From DATLZU01 sp051293835 (lineage in GTDB: Bacteria; Nitrospirota; Nitrospiria; Nitrospirales; Nitrospiraceae): a stretch of DNA of 64,000 nucleotides. Below are positions 1 through 7,935 of the stretch, in pieces. The notes below the pieces were generated by a model that searched no databases, had not been told where the DNA came from, and saw only the letters and a list, made by a program, of their open reading frames with translations. Each line of letters begins with the position of its first letter. The first letter of the stretch is position 1. Location: NCBI GenBank assembly GCA_051293835.1, contig JBPKMA010000010.1, forward strand, positions 62,001 through 126,000, given 5' to 3'. Position numbers and translations under genes: made by a program.

Positions 1-309
1 GGCCCTTTAAGATCGCTTGTGCTCGCCAGTGCACCCCCTGCGAAGCTAAAAAGCCGGAGAATTGCCGGCAGCCAGTGTGCAAGTCGCATGTGTTCCCACC
101 TCCTTGCCGTGTTTGCCGTCTCCAATTTCGAGTACGACCAAATTCGGCAGGAGACAAGAGGGAGTGGGCCGTCGCCGATTCGGAACGGGCGCCGCCGCGG
201 CTTGAGGCGTTGAGTCCGCGTTCTGGCAGCCGTAGAATTTGGAAGGGGCGCAGGCCTGCTCTCCAAGCGCGCAGGCCGGACCGCGTTGCGGAGCCAAAGA
301 GGTGGGCGT
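1..309. other. No supported gene upstream of the cytochrome
   Basis: Short open frames exist on both strands, but none has a convincing ribosome-binding site or a recognisable protein. The stretch probably holds the promoter of the downstream cytochrome gene; I cannot point to specific -35/-10 boxes. Confidence 0.4.
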
Positions 310-849
310 ATGGCACGGCGAAAGTCAGGGAAAGCACGGTTCTCCTGGCGGCGTGCGCTCAGAATCGGAACAATCAGCCTTGTCGCGGCGGCTAGCGCTG
401 GCGTCGCGAGCGGAACCGGTTCGGTGTTTGATCCGTCGCCGGGGGTGAATCTCCGGAACGGATGGCGCATTTTCATGTACGGTGTGACGGCGCAAGGCCG
501 AATCGTCCAAAACAGCCACGGCATGGAAGGAATCGGCTGCGCGATGTGTCACGGGGAGGACGGCCGTGGCGGCAGTCTGCACGGCATGTTCGCGCCGAAC
601 ATCACGTTTGCCTTTCTCAGCGATCCGCAGGGCTACACAGACCCGCGCGGCCGGTGGCGACCGGCCTATAATGAGGAATCGGTCAAAGCAGCCATCGTTG
701 CCGGCATTGACGCCGGAGGCAATCCGCTCGATCCTGAAATGCCGCGCTGGACGGGCCTGACGGCGAAAGATCTGGAGGATCTGATCGGCTATCTCAAGCG
801 ACTGGGCCCGCCGACCGGAGAGCAGCGTTTCGGAGCGGAGAGAATCTAA
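310..849 (+). CDS. Small exported c-type cytochrome
   Basis: The protein has about 179 residues. A basic N-terminus followed by a hydrophobic stretch (ISLVAAASAGVASG) looks like a Sec signal peptide or membrane anchor. A single haem-binding motif CAMCH sits near residue 79, followed by the glycine-rich GEDGRGG typical of class I cytochromes. A Met in PEMPRW near residue 145 is the likely distal haem ligand. It should act as a periplasmic electron carrier or as the cytochrome subunit of a larger oxidoreductase; the partner is not in the window. I chose the ATG at 310 because a purine-rich AGAGGTGG lies just upstream; an in-frame ATG at 286 is less likely. A LmbE-type deacetylase follows 18 bases later, so the two may share a transcript, although no functional link is obvious. 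Confidence 0.8.
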   Translation: MARRKSGKARFSWRRALRIGTISLVAAASAGVASGTGSVFDPSPGVNLRNGWRIFMYGVTAQGRIVQNSHGMEGIGCAMCHGEDGRGGSLHGMFAPNITFAFLSDPQGYTDPRGRWRPAYNEESVKAAIVAGIDAGGNPLDPEMPRWTGLTAKDLEDLIGYLKRLGPPTGEQRFGAERI

Positions 850-867
850 CATGGACGTGTCCAGGCC

Positions 868-1527
868 ATGAGCCGCAATATTCTTATCGTCAGCGCCCAT
901 CCCGACGATATGGAAATCGGCATGGGTGGGACGGTGGCGAGGCTGGCCTTGGAAAACTCGACCATCACGTCGGTTGTGGTGACCAATGGCGGACGGGCGT
1001 CGAATCCGTTCGGCTGGACCGAACAGCGGATGGCTGAGGTGCGACGGGAGGAGGCCCTGCGGGCGGCTCACATTCTCGGTGTGAAGAATGTGCGGTTCCT
1101 TGACGAGCCGGACGAGGCTAGTGAGATTGATATCAACTCGGCCAGACAGACTCTGCAGGGCATTCTTGGACATGTGAGGCCGGACGAAGTCTATACGCTG
1201 CATCCGGACCAGGATCGGCATCCCGCGCACCGGTTAACCGGTAGGCTGGTCCGCGAGAGCCTTAGGGAGCTTGGCTACAGACCAAGCGGCGGCCTCTGGG
1301 CCTACGAAGTCTGGGGACCGTTTGCGACGTGGGACCGCCTTGAATACATCGACGCCACCGTAGCGAAGAAGATGCTGGCTATTGCCGAGCATCAGAGCCA
1401 GATCGCGACCATTCCCTATGGAGAAGGTGTCCTGGGATTGAACCGCTGGCGAGCCGTGTTTGCCGATCCCAAAGCCAGGGCCCCGGCTGGCGCTTATGCG
1501 GAGGTCTTTCTCAGGGTCACGTTCTGA
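868..1527 (+). CDS. PIG-L/LmbE-family deacetylase
   Basis: A 219-residue protein of the zinc-dependent N-acetylglucosaminyl (PIG-L, LmbE, MshB, BshB) deacetylase family. The N-terminal motif AHPDDMEIGMGGT carries the metal ligands His and Asp with the catalytic Asp. A second motif, HPDQDRHPAHR near residue 113, supplies the third ligand region. Family members remove acetyl groups from GlcNAc-containing substrates such as lipids, thiols or antibiotics. No thiol-biosynthesis neighbour is present, so the substrate cannot be named. The length is normal and there is no signal peptide, so it should be cytoplasmic. It starts 18 bases after the cytochrome gene. The ATG at 868 is chosen because the PIG-L fold begins immediately after it. 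Confidence 0.85.
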   Translation: MSRNILIVSAHPDDMEIGMGGTVARLALENSTITSVVVTNGGRASNPFGWTEQRMAEVRREEALRAAHILGVKNVRFLDEPDEASEIDINSARQTLQGILGHVRPDEVYTLHPDQDRHPAHRLTGRLVRESLRELGYRPSGGLWAYEVWGPFATWDRLEYIDATVAKKMLAIAEHQSQIATIPYGEGVLGLNRWRAVFADPKARAPAGAYAEVFLRVTF

Positions 1528-1670
1528 CTTCGAAGAAGGCACTATTCTGCGCGAACCCATTAGGAGTTGGCGGTTCATTCGGGAGATGCGCCGTGAAGGC
1601 TACCCTTGACCGGGGACCTGCGCATTGTCTGGTCGGACGGTGTGATTGACAGAGGGTGGAGCCCCTGACG

Positions 1671-2074
1671 ATGAATTTGACCACCACTCTCATCGGCGTT
1701 TTTTGTGGCATTGTCTTGGTTGCCTGGCACAGCCTGGCTACCGAACCGTCTGAAGTGGAGACGTTCGTGAACGCCCACGTCGAGCTCGGTGAAATGATGA
1801 TGAAGTGTGTCCAGGACGGCGAGCGGTTCGGGGAAAGCCAGCGTCCGTCATCTGAGCGCATGCACGAGATGGGTGCGGATATCCACGCAAAGCTCACCAC
1901 GCTTTTGGCGAAGTATGGACTGACGGTCGAAGAGTACCGGCGCCGCAGCGCGGAGGTGTTCGCCGATGACAGGCGGTCAAGCAGTATCTCGATCAACATC
2001 CGGACCTGAAGCGGCGGTATGAAGCGCTGCTGCTGGATCGGCTGGGACGCGGTGACAGCGGGAGGGAGTACTGA
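1671..2074 (+). pseudogene. Small exported protein with an apparent frameshift
   Basis: From the ATG at 1671 the frame encodes a hydrophobic leader (LIGVFCGIVLVAWHSLA), then a helical domain ending EEYRRRSAEVFADD. After about 1970 it runs into a short unlikely tail. The next frame at once reads a natural-looking continuation, VKQYLDQHPDLKRRYEALLL, ending at a stop at 2072-2074. The whole is 404 bases, one base off a multiple of three, so a single-base slip near 1965-1976 would rejoin the halves into about 134 residues. The product would be a small periplasmic helical protein of unknown function. The break could be genuine decay or an assembly error. Confidence 0.5.
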
Positions 2075-2170
2075 GCGGCAGCCGGCCTGTGGGGCACCCT
2101 CGCCCTTTGGGCTGCCCAGCAGTATGACAATCCTGGCTGCGGTGGGAGGCGAGGGGTCTCGAGGTGAAGG

Positions 2171-2325
2171 CTAAGCTTTGTGGGATGCGGCCGCTGATTC
2201 CTGAGCCTTCGGTTTCGTGCCGGTCCGTGACGATGATAAAGAGGAGGCGCCCATTCCGATTAGCGTCACCAGAACAATGAACAAGACCGTGTGTCCATGA
2301 GAGAGCTGAGCACATCCTCGCTCAT
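2171..2325 (-). pseudogene. Possible small membrane protein, frame broken
   Basis: Reading from an ATG at 2325 preceded by AGAGAGGTGACC gives MSEDVLSSLM. The frame then has to shift by one base near 2297 to read a clear transmembrane segment (TVLFIVLVTLIGMG) and a polar tail ending SAAASHKA at the stop at 2171-2173. The second frame has no start codon of its own before the membrane segment, which favours a split gene of about 51 residues. Evidence is limited to hydropathy and the ribosome-binding site, and no family is recognised. It lies downstream of another broken small membrane gene on the same strand. Confidence 0.25.
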
Positions 2326-2452
2326 CTGCCGGTCACCTCTCTTTCCCTGCGGCGAGCGGTGGGGGACGGTCGCCGCCACCTCTTCAGCCGCGTTTCAAGT
2401 GAGACGCGTGCGCCTGTCCTGTGCTTACGCAGCCGGTTTCACGGGGGCCGTA

Positions 2453-2691
2453 TTAATAATTTTCCTCGCGCACCAGTTCGGAAGCCAACGGCTCGTTTTT
2501 GTCATTGTGGGCTTTTGCGGCACGGTCGAGTAGGCGAGACACAGAAGCTTGCGGTGCCCAATCTGCTTGACCCATTGTGCCTGGTAGCTCTCGTCTCCGG
2601 CGACCCACCCGATCCAATTGGCGGCCCAGGTGTACGATAGAATCAGTGGTGGTACGGCGCTCACCAGGGTCAATCCACCGAAAATTGCCAC
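2453..2691 (-). pseudogene. Small single-pass membrane protein, frameshifted
   Basis: The first frame gives a hydrophobic N-terminus (AIFGGLTLVSAVPPLILSY) followed by GWVAGDESYQAQWV. Near 2570 the sensible reading moves to the next frame, QADWAPQASVSRLLDRAAKA continuing to SELVREENY and a stop at 2453-2455. That tail is charged and helical, unlike the original frame. The start is uncertain: GTG at 2691 is usable, but AAAGGAGAGA further upstream precedes an ATA codon that would give MRKSKAIL if it were ATG. The expected product has one membrane helix and a cytoplasmic or periplasmic helical domain. No family is recognised. Confidence 0.35.
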
Positions 2692-3087
2692 CGCCAGAAT
2701 CGCTTTCGACTTACGTATCTCTCCTTTCCCCGCGACGGTTTCTCGCCGTCAGGCGCCGGCCGATGGCGAGAAACTGGCGAAAGGTCAGCATTAGGGATAA
2801 ATACCCTGTAGGCAAAGTCAAGGAGCGGCGCTAGGACTTGTCCTCTATGGTCGGCTGGACCATCCGGTTGGCAAGGCGGACAAGAGTGTTACTACAAATT
2901 ATCCCGGATAAGGTTTGACCTGTGCCTCGTCGGACGCCGGTGTGACGCGGCGGGCGGTGAGAGGCACGTGTTCCGGTCTGGGGCGAATCTCAAGCCATGC
3001 GGTTCGTCTGCTCTGAGGCGAATTATCGGGATCCGAAAGCAGATGCGTTGCCATGGCGACATGAAGAAAGGAGGAGGTGCGAAGATC

Positions 3088-3857
3088 ATGCGGAAGTCAT
3101 GAACGTTCTTGATCGCCGCCTTGCTGGGCGCCGCGGTCGGTTTCGTGGGGTTGCGAAGGGATGTGACGCAGTTGAGGGACCAGCAAATTGAAGCGGCGAT
3201 TCTGCAACGGCTGGCCACGGATGAGCGCCTTGTCGACGCCCAAAGTATCACAGTCAAGGTGGACCAAGGGGCGGTGACGCTTGGTGGGACGGTCATGAAC
3301 CTGCACGACAAATTGCTGGCCGAAGAGATCGTCAGCGGCACGATGGTCGGCATCAGATCCTTAAAAGAATGAGATCATGGTCGTGCGGCCTTCGACGAAG
3401 GACGACGATATCCGAAAAGCGGTGGAAGCTGCGCTTCGATCGGTGCCGGCGTTGTACGAAAGCAAGCTAACAAGATCGCGGTGCTCGTCCACGAAGGCGA
3501 CGTGGTACTGAAAGGCGCGGTAGAAAAGCCGCTGCACAGCCGCGTGGCCCAAAGGGCGGCGGAGACCGTCCGAGGTGTCGTCTCCGTGGCGAACTTGCTG
3601 AAAGTGGTCGGGAAGCCGAGACCCGATCATGCGATCGAGAAGGATGTCGTGGCGTATCTGGCGTATCTTCAGTGGGCTCCCTCTGCTGACTTGACCGGAT
3701 CGAGTATAAGGTCGAAGATGGTGTTGTGAAGCTCAAGGGGACGGTCCAGCACTTAGCGGACAAGTACGCGCTGGTCAACGACATCGAAAAAATCCAAGGA
3801 GTGACCGGAGTGGACGTCTCTCAGATGGTGGTGACCAAGGTTCAGTGGAAAGGGTGA
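3088..3857 (+). pseudogene. Triple-BON-domain envelope protein, decayed
   Basis: Three consecutive BON domains can be read only by changing frame several times. ATG at 3088 (after AAAGGAGGAG) gives MRKS, then an in-frame TGA at 3100-3102, then TFLIAALLGAAVGF, a membrane anchor. BON 1 follows (QIEAAILQRLATDERL to GTVMNLHDK, about 3187-3360). BON 2 begins in another frame (DDDIRKAVEAALRSVPALYE), then changes frame again to HEGDVVLKGAVEKPLHSRVA, about 3400-3620. BON 3 ends as KVEDGVVKLKGTVQHLADKY to VVTKVQWKG with a stop at 3855-3857. BON proteins bind envelope phospholipid and often accompany osmotic-stress functions. One stop and at least three slips make the gene non-functional as written. 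The same domain order in one direction shows that it was a single gene. Confidence 0.75.
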
Positions 3858-3895
3858 GAATCGTGCGGTGTCGTCTGCGACTGGATGCGAGGCGG

Positions 3896-4267
3896 TCACC
3901 GTCCGCCCCACAGCCGTTCGCGGAGACTCATGGCGCACCGTGCCCAGTAGTGGCCTATTTCCTGGAGGAATGCGCTCACCGCATCGGCTCCCGCAAGGGC
4001 AATGCGGTGCATGCGCACGAGGATTCGTCTCGTCACTGCCTCCATGGTCCGAAAGACGAGCAGCATGGAAAGCGCTCCGTTCTGCTGAGCTTCTAAAATG
4101 AAGTCCCACAATGACGGCTGCTCCGTGGCGTATCGCTTCTGGTGCTTCATGCAGCGGTCGCACAGGATCATGTATTTGCCGAGGGGGAGGAGCCGGATAT
4201 AAAAAGCCCGATGGGAAGCGTCAGCTGTGACGCTGCAGCAACTGCACGAGTAACCGCCGAAACCCAT
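3896..4267 (-). CDS. Uncharacterised Cys-containing small protein
   Basis: An open frame of up to 123 residues with a CDRC pair and a further Cys cluster (YSCSCCS) near the N-terminus. A helical C-terminal half (TMEAVTRRILVRMHRIALAG) follows. If the ATG at 4174 is used the product is 92 residues, starting at the CDRC motif. Neither start has a strong ribosome-binding site. It resembles no family I can name; the paired cysteines hint at metal binding. It is convergent with the BON pseudogene and divergent from the HAD gene. Codon use looks coding, but confidence is modest. Confidence 0.4.
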   Translation of the reverse strand: MGFGGYSCSCCSVTADASHRAFYIRLLPLGKYMILCDRCMKHQKRYATEQPSLWDFILEAQQNGALSMLLVFRTMEAVTRRILVRMHRIALAGADAVSAFLQEIGHYWARCAMSLRERLWGGR

Positions 4268-4543
4268 GGTGTTTCGCCCACGAGTTGTTCAGATATCCCG
4301 AGCCGTGCATCTCGAAGCCGCGAACGGCCGCTCTTCGTCCGTCATTAAACACCCACCCTCGCCGCGTTTCCACGTGGGAAAACCACGTGGGATAGACCAC
4401 AGAGGCTTTGAGGTCGCCGACCTTGCTTCCGGCGAGAGCCAAGAACGATCGCCTTCCGTCACAAGGTCTGACGACGTGAACATCCCCCGTTACAAGGCGG
4501 GGATTGGTTCCACGGTTCGATTTCGCTAGACTCGCGGTTGACC

Positions 4544-5236
4544 ATGGAGCTGAGCGGAACCAAAACGGGCCGGTTGGCGTTCGTCTTCGATCTCGACGGG
4601 ACGCTAGTGGACAGCGTCTACCAGCATGTTCTGGCCTGGCGGGAGGCCTTTCAGGCTGTCGGGATCGAGCTGGCCGTCTGGCGCATTCACCGGCAGATCG
4701 GTATGAGCGGCGGGCTGCTCCTCCATGCGCTGCTGCGAGAGATCGGACGGTCGGTGACGCAGGATGAGGTCGAGCGGATCCAGCGGCAGCACGCGGAGGC
4801 CTACGCGCGGCAGATCGGGTCGATTCGTCCACTTCCGGGCGTGCGCGAGCTGCTCGATACGCTGTCACAGCATGACGTGCCGTTTGCGATCGCGACGAGC
4901 GGGCGCATGGAAAGCGCGGGGAAGGCGCTGGCGCTCCTGAACCTCGACGCTCGCGTGCCCGTAGTCACCCGCGATCAGGTCCTCCACGCGAAACCGGATC
5001 CGGACGTCTTCATCGCCGCGGCGCGACGCCTCGGCGTCCCCGTCAATCACTGCGTGGTGGTCGGAGACAGCGTCTGGGATATGCTCGCCGCTCGCCGGGC
5101 TTGGGCCTTGGGCGTAGGCCTTTTGTCAGGGGGCTATGGGCAGGACGAACTGGAGCGTGCGGGCGCTTATCGGGTGTACCAAGATCCGGCCGACCTTCTG
5201 CGCCATCTGGATGAAGTCGGGGTGCGGCTGGCCTGA
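4544..5236 (+). CDS. HAD-superfamily hydrolase, phosphoglycolate phosphatase/beta-PGM-like
   Basis: A protein of about 230 residues with all four HAD motifs. Motif I is DLDGTLVDS (nucleophile and acid Asp) near residue 15; motif II is the threonine of ATSGRM; the Lys of HAKPDPDVF is motif III; and GDSVWDM is motif IV. The helical cap between motifs I and II is of the C1/IA type. Such enzymes dephosphorylate small phospho-metabolites (phosphoglycolate, sugar phosphates, pyrophosphate) or isomerise beta-phosphoglucose. The specificity cannot be set from sequence alone. The ATG at 4544 is preferred over the TTG two codons upstream. It stands alone, with no obvious operon partner. Confidence 0.85.
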   Translation: MELSGTKTGRLAFVFDLDGTLVDSVYQHVLAWREAFQAVGIELAVWRIHRQIGMSGGLLLHALLREIGRSVTQDEVERIQRQHAEAYARQIGSIRPLPGVRELLDTLSQHDVPFAIATSGRMESAGKALALLNLDARVPVVTRDQVLHAKPDPDVFIAAARRLGVPVNHCVVVGDSVWDMLAARRAWALGVGLLSGGYGQDELERAGAYRVYQDPADLLRHLDEVGVRLA

Positions 5237-5809
5237 GAGTTGGGAAATGTGCGGTTTGCACCAGTTGCGCTCCGGATGACACGGCGAAAAGGGGAGGATG
5301 CCTCCGGAGTTCCGCTTCTAATTCTGCGGTCGTCCTGCAGGCGTCGGACGTCTTGCTTTAAGAGGGTCTGAACACGACCAAGGATGGCTTGATGGGAAAG
5401 CGCGGAAGGAGTTCCTGGGCGTGACAGAGCAGCGGTCTGGTATGGACCAGTGGCACAGGGAACGTGACCAGTCAGAACAAAGTCTTCCTCCAAGAGCTGA
5501 GCGATCGGGCAGGGTGGTTCTCCGCTTGACATGTTTCCGATGCAATCCGTGAGGGCTTGTGTGAAGGCATGGTCGCCGTGCTCTTCGGCCCCATGCCCGA
5601 AGACGGTTGCGGAGTGCAGAAACTTTATGTGTGGATTCTCGCCTATGTGTTGGGCTCCGGCAATGGCTGGTTGAAGTCTGCCGCGAACCGCTCGGCGGTC
5701 AAGGATTCGCGCAAGTTTCATGCTTTCCCTTTAAGGAATGATTTTTCAGAAACAGGAACGTCTGTTCATACAGAAAGATGACGAATGCGTTGGAAAGGAG
5801 GGATTTCGT
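5237..5809. other. Long spacer with no firmly supported gene
   Basis: A minus-strand frame starting at 5721 (MKLARILDRRAVRG) has an upstream AAAGGGAAAG and reads plausibly for about 60 codons. It then becomes low-complexity and runs into the HAD gene. It may be another decayed gene, but no family is recognisable. Nothing else convincing is seen before the SmbP ribosome-binding site. Confidence 0.3.
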
Positions 5810-6190
5810 ATGAGGTGCGCCGCTCTCTCGGCAGTTGGGGGACTCGCGCTTCTGCTCTCACCCACGGTGGTGCTGGGCCAGAGTCCGCATCTGGTCGACG
5901 CTGTCACCCATACTCAAGCAGCGATTGCGCAAGGCAAGCAAGGATATGCGGACGCGCTCGTGGCACAGGCGCGCGAGGCATTTAAACATGCGGAGGCGGC
6001 GAACAAGGAAGAGCCGGCTTCGCATCTGGATGAGGGCATCCGCTGGTTGAAGCAGGCGATTGAGCAGGGTCGACAAGGGCAGGCGGAAGCGGCGACTCAA
6101 GCAGCGGAACGCGCGCTCGCGCAGTTGCTTGCGAGCGGTTCGTCTCCGGCCCGGTCCGCGCAGTCCCCGCAGGAAGAAGGCGGATATTAG
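5810..6190 (+). CDS. SmbP-like small metal-binding protein, periplasmic
   Basis: About 126 residues: a signal peptide (AVGGLALLLSPTVVLGQS), then two similar helical repeats. The first contains VTHTQAAIAQGKQGYADALV and AREAFKHAEAANKEEPASHL; the second contains IRWLKQAIEQGRQGQAEAAT. This is the repeat layout of SmbP from Nitrosomonas, where histidines of the helical bundle bind copper and other divalent metals. Here the histidines are fewer than in SmbP, so the affinity may be lower. The start at 5810 follows a good AAAGGAGGGATTTCGT. It is a single gene, convergent with the Fn3 protein. SmbP homologues are typical of nitrifiers, which supports the suggested lineage. Confidence 0.75.
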   Translation: MRCAALSAVGGLALLLSPTVVLGQSPHLVDAVTHTQAAIAQGKQGYADALVAQAREAFKHAEAANKEEPASHLDEGIRWLKQAIEQGRQGQAEAATQAAERALAQLLASGSSPARSAQSPQEEGGY

Positions 6191-6250
6191 CTCAGCAGTG
6201 GACAAAGCAACGGGGTCACCGAAAGAGCTAACCGTTTCGCGCAATTCGGA

Positions 6251-6667
6251 TCATGGGCTGGAAACGGCAGTCACGATGCGTAGCCCTCCGGGTGCCGGTG
6301 GAGGCGCTGGCACGGCAGGCGGTTGTTCTGGGGAAAGTGGGGGCGGCGGTGAGGCAGTAGGCGGGGTGTAGGTCGCGACGTTGCTTTCGCCGGATTCATT
6401 GCCCGCGGTGTCGTAGGCGGTGACGAAATAATACTGCACGACGGCCGGCGTGCCAATATTGAAAGAGGTCGCGGTTCGGCCGACGGTGGCCAGCAGCGCC
6501 GAGCCTGGCGATCTTTTGCTGCATGGCAGTTGGCTGCAACGATAGATGTTGTACCCGGCCAGATCCGGCTCGCTGTTGGCGTTCCAGAGCAAGGTCGCAG
6601 TTGGACCGATGGCAGGCCAGGAAACCATCACCAACACCACCATGAGCACCAGTTTGCAAGGCGACAT
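6251..6667 (-). CDS. Exported fibronectin type III domain protein
   Basis: About 138 residues. The N-terminus (CKLVLMVVLVMVSWPAIG) is a likely signal peptide. One Fn3 domain follows, from ATLLWNANSEPDLAGYNIYR to YYFVTAYDTAGNESGESNVA, with the expected Trp and Tyr core positions. The tail is rich in proline and suggests a flexible wall- or surface-linked region. Many Nitrospira extracellular proteins carry such single Fn3 domains. I selected the internal ATG at 6667 because it puts the hydrophobic leader at the N-terminus; the frame is open further upstream to 6802. Confidence 0.65.
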   Translation of the reverse strand: MSPCKLVLMVVLVMVSWPAIGPTATLLWNANSEPDLAGYNIYRCSQLPCSKRSPGSALLATVGRTATSFNIGTPAVVQYYFVTAYDTAGNESGESNVATYTPPTASPPPPLSPEQPPAVPAPPPAPGGLRIVTAVSSP

Positions 6668-7070
6668 TGCGAGTTGTTCCTGTTGCAACACCTGGGCCGC
6701 AGAATCTGCGGACGAGAGCGGAACGGTTCGGCGCAGACAAGCGAGACATACTCGCTGGAATACTGGTCTGACTGGCAAGCGGATGTAGGGTTTGAGCAGC
6801 AATCTTGGCCGTTGCCCAACCGGGAATGCTCGGTCAGGCCTGAATCTCCGCCCCTTTGGGTCGTGGATGGTTCGCCCTACAGCTTAGACAGTCTTGCGGA
6901 AAGATTGTTCCGGGACGGGCCAGCCAAACACGGGCCGCGGCGGTATTGGTCTGGCCAGCGTTCGCGGGTGGTCGGACCAGGGCCTCGCTGCACAACACCT
7001 AGAGAAACGGTAGCCGAGTTCAATGATGTGCATATCGATGCCCCGGCTGGTGGGACCGTATACACCGGCA
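6668..7070. other. Spacer without a clear gene
   Basis: Open frames on both strands are short and overlapping. A minus-strand stretch near 6880-7080 may be a further decayed gene, but I cannot reconstruct a credible protein. No repeat or terminator stands out. Confidence 0.3.
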
Positions 7071-7520
7071 TCAGAGCATGTTGGGATAACCGGGAAACCT
7101 TGGAAACGGATCGAGGCCAATGCTGGCCGTGGCGATGATCTGTGGTGGGCCGCCGAAGTTTTGGACACCGAATTTGTGCCGGGTAAAAAAATCTGAGTCC
7201 GGGTCCGGTATCAACGGTAAATAGGCCATCGGGACTGCTCACGGCAAGGGCGAGGACCACCGTCGCCATGAGGCCGCTGGTGCCTGCCGGCACAAGCTGG
7301 CCCGCGCTGGCGATCAATCGCGTTTCGAGCGTCCAGCCTGAAGGTCAGTGTCGCCATCTCCAAGCAAGTCGCAGATGTGCCGCAATTCTCTTGTTGGAGT
7401 GCGGGCCGACCCAGAGCAAGGCCATTGGCTGGCGACTCGTCGCGAACGGCGTCTCGATCGTGGCCCCGGGGCGGGAACCGGTGCCGGCAATAGCTATGGA
7501 ATCCGCTCAACCGGAAGGGA
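7071..7520 (-). pseudogene. Unrecognised protein, multiple frame breaks
   Basis: Sensible protein text appears in successive frames on the minus strand. The first piece contains ETPFATSRQPMALLWVGPHS and RIAAHLRLAWRW; the next reads TRLIASAGQLVPAGTSGLMA to GLFTVDTGPG. After a run of seven Ts near 7186-7192 (plus strand A run) the frame changes to FTRHKFGVQNFGGPPQIIAT, ending FPRFPGYPNML at a stop at 7071-7073. The tidy C-terminus argues that this is a real gene with at least two slips, one of them in the homopolymer. The composition (alternating hydrophobic and Gly) could fit a beta-rich exported or outer-membrane protein. I do not recognise the family, and the start is not defined. Confidence 0.35.
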
Positions 7521-7545
7521 GACAGACATGCAGGAGAGACTACCA

Positions 7546-7698
7546 ATGAAGAACAATGAAAAAGCTACAGGTGAAGACGCGTCGCAAGACAGGCATGGGG
7601 GCCTTTCCGTCTGTGCTCGCGGGGCAACGAGGCTGGTGATTGAAGTTGTATCACTGGATGGGGTGTCACGATTCAATCGCAGTCTGAGTCAATCGTGA
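7546..7698 (+). CDS. Possible 50-residue hydrophilic protein
   Basis: ATG at 7546 follows CAGGAGAGACTACC, a good ribosome-binding site. The frame codes for a polar N-terminus (MKNNEKATGEDASQDRHGG) and a short beta-like stretch (TRLVIEVVSLDGVSRF). There is no recognisable domain and the length is too short for a strong coding signal. It lies between a decayed gene and the fusion gene. Reported because of the start context only. Confidence 0.25.
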   Translation: MKNNEKATGEDASQDRHGGLSVCARGATRLVIEVVSLDGVSRFNRSLSQS

Positions 7699-7935
7699 GA
7701 AACGCGGGAAGAGAAGCATCGGACAAACCAGGCCGATCCGCGAGCAACGGGTTTTCGATTTCTGTGAAAGACCGGACGCTGGCGTCGGCTTGAGCTAGTC
7801 GCAAGGCTCCTCCGTCGCCTAAGGTTGGTCAAAAATGTTCGTGCCGGTCTGAATTCCGGCAGGCCCATCTTGCAGTCGCCCCTCTTGAGGGGAAAGGGGC
7901 GGGTAGGGGAAGATGGGGTAAGCCCGTGGGACACC

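Noticed and set aside
325..1230. Open frame of 301 codons on the minus strand over the cytochrome and deacetylase
   Set aside because: Both plus-strand genes have complete family motifs, and this frame crosses both of them.
2899..2911. TTATC-CCG-GATAA inverted repeat as an operator
   Set aside because: A 5-bp arm palindrome is expected by chance in 64 kb and no intact gene lies close behind it.
4221..4868. Minus-strand frame of 215 codons overlapping the HAD gene
   Set aside because: The N-terminal half is a shadow of the HAD gene. The C-terminal text (WVFNDGRRAAVRGFEMHGSG) looks somewhat protein-like but lacks its own start and any family.
6530..7138. Open frame of 202 codons on the plus strand
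   Set aside because: It covers the Fn3 gene on the other strand and a decayed stretch; no domain is recognisable.
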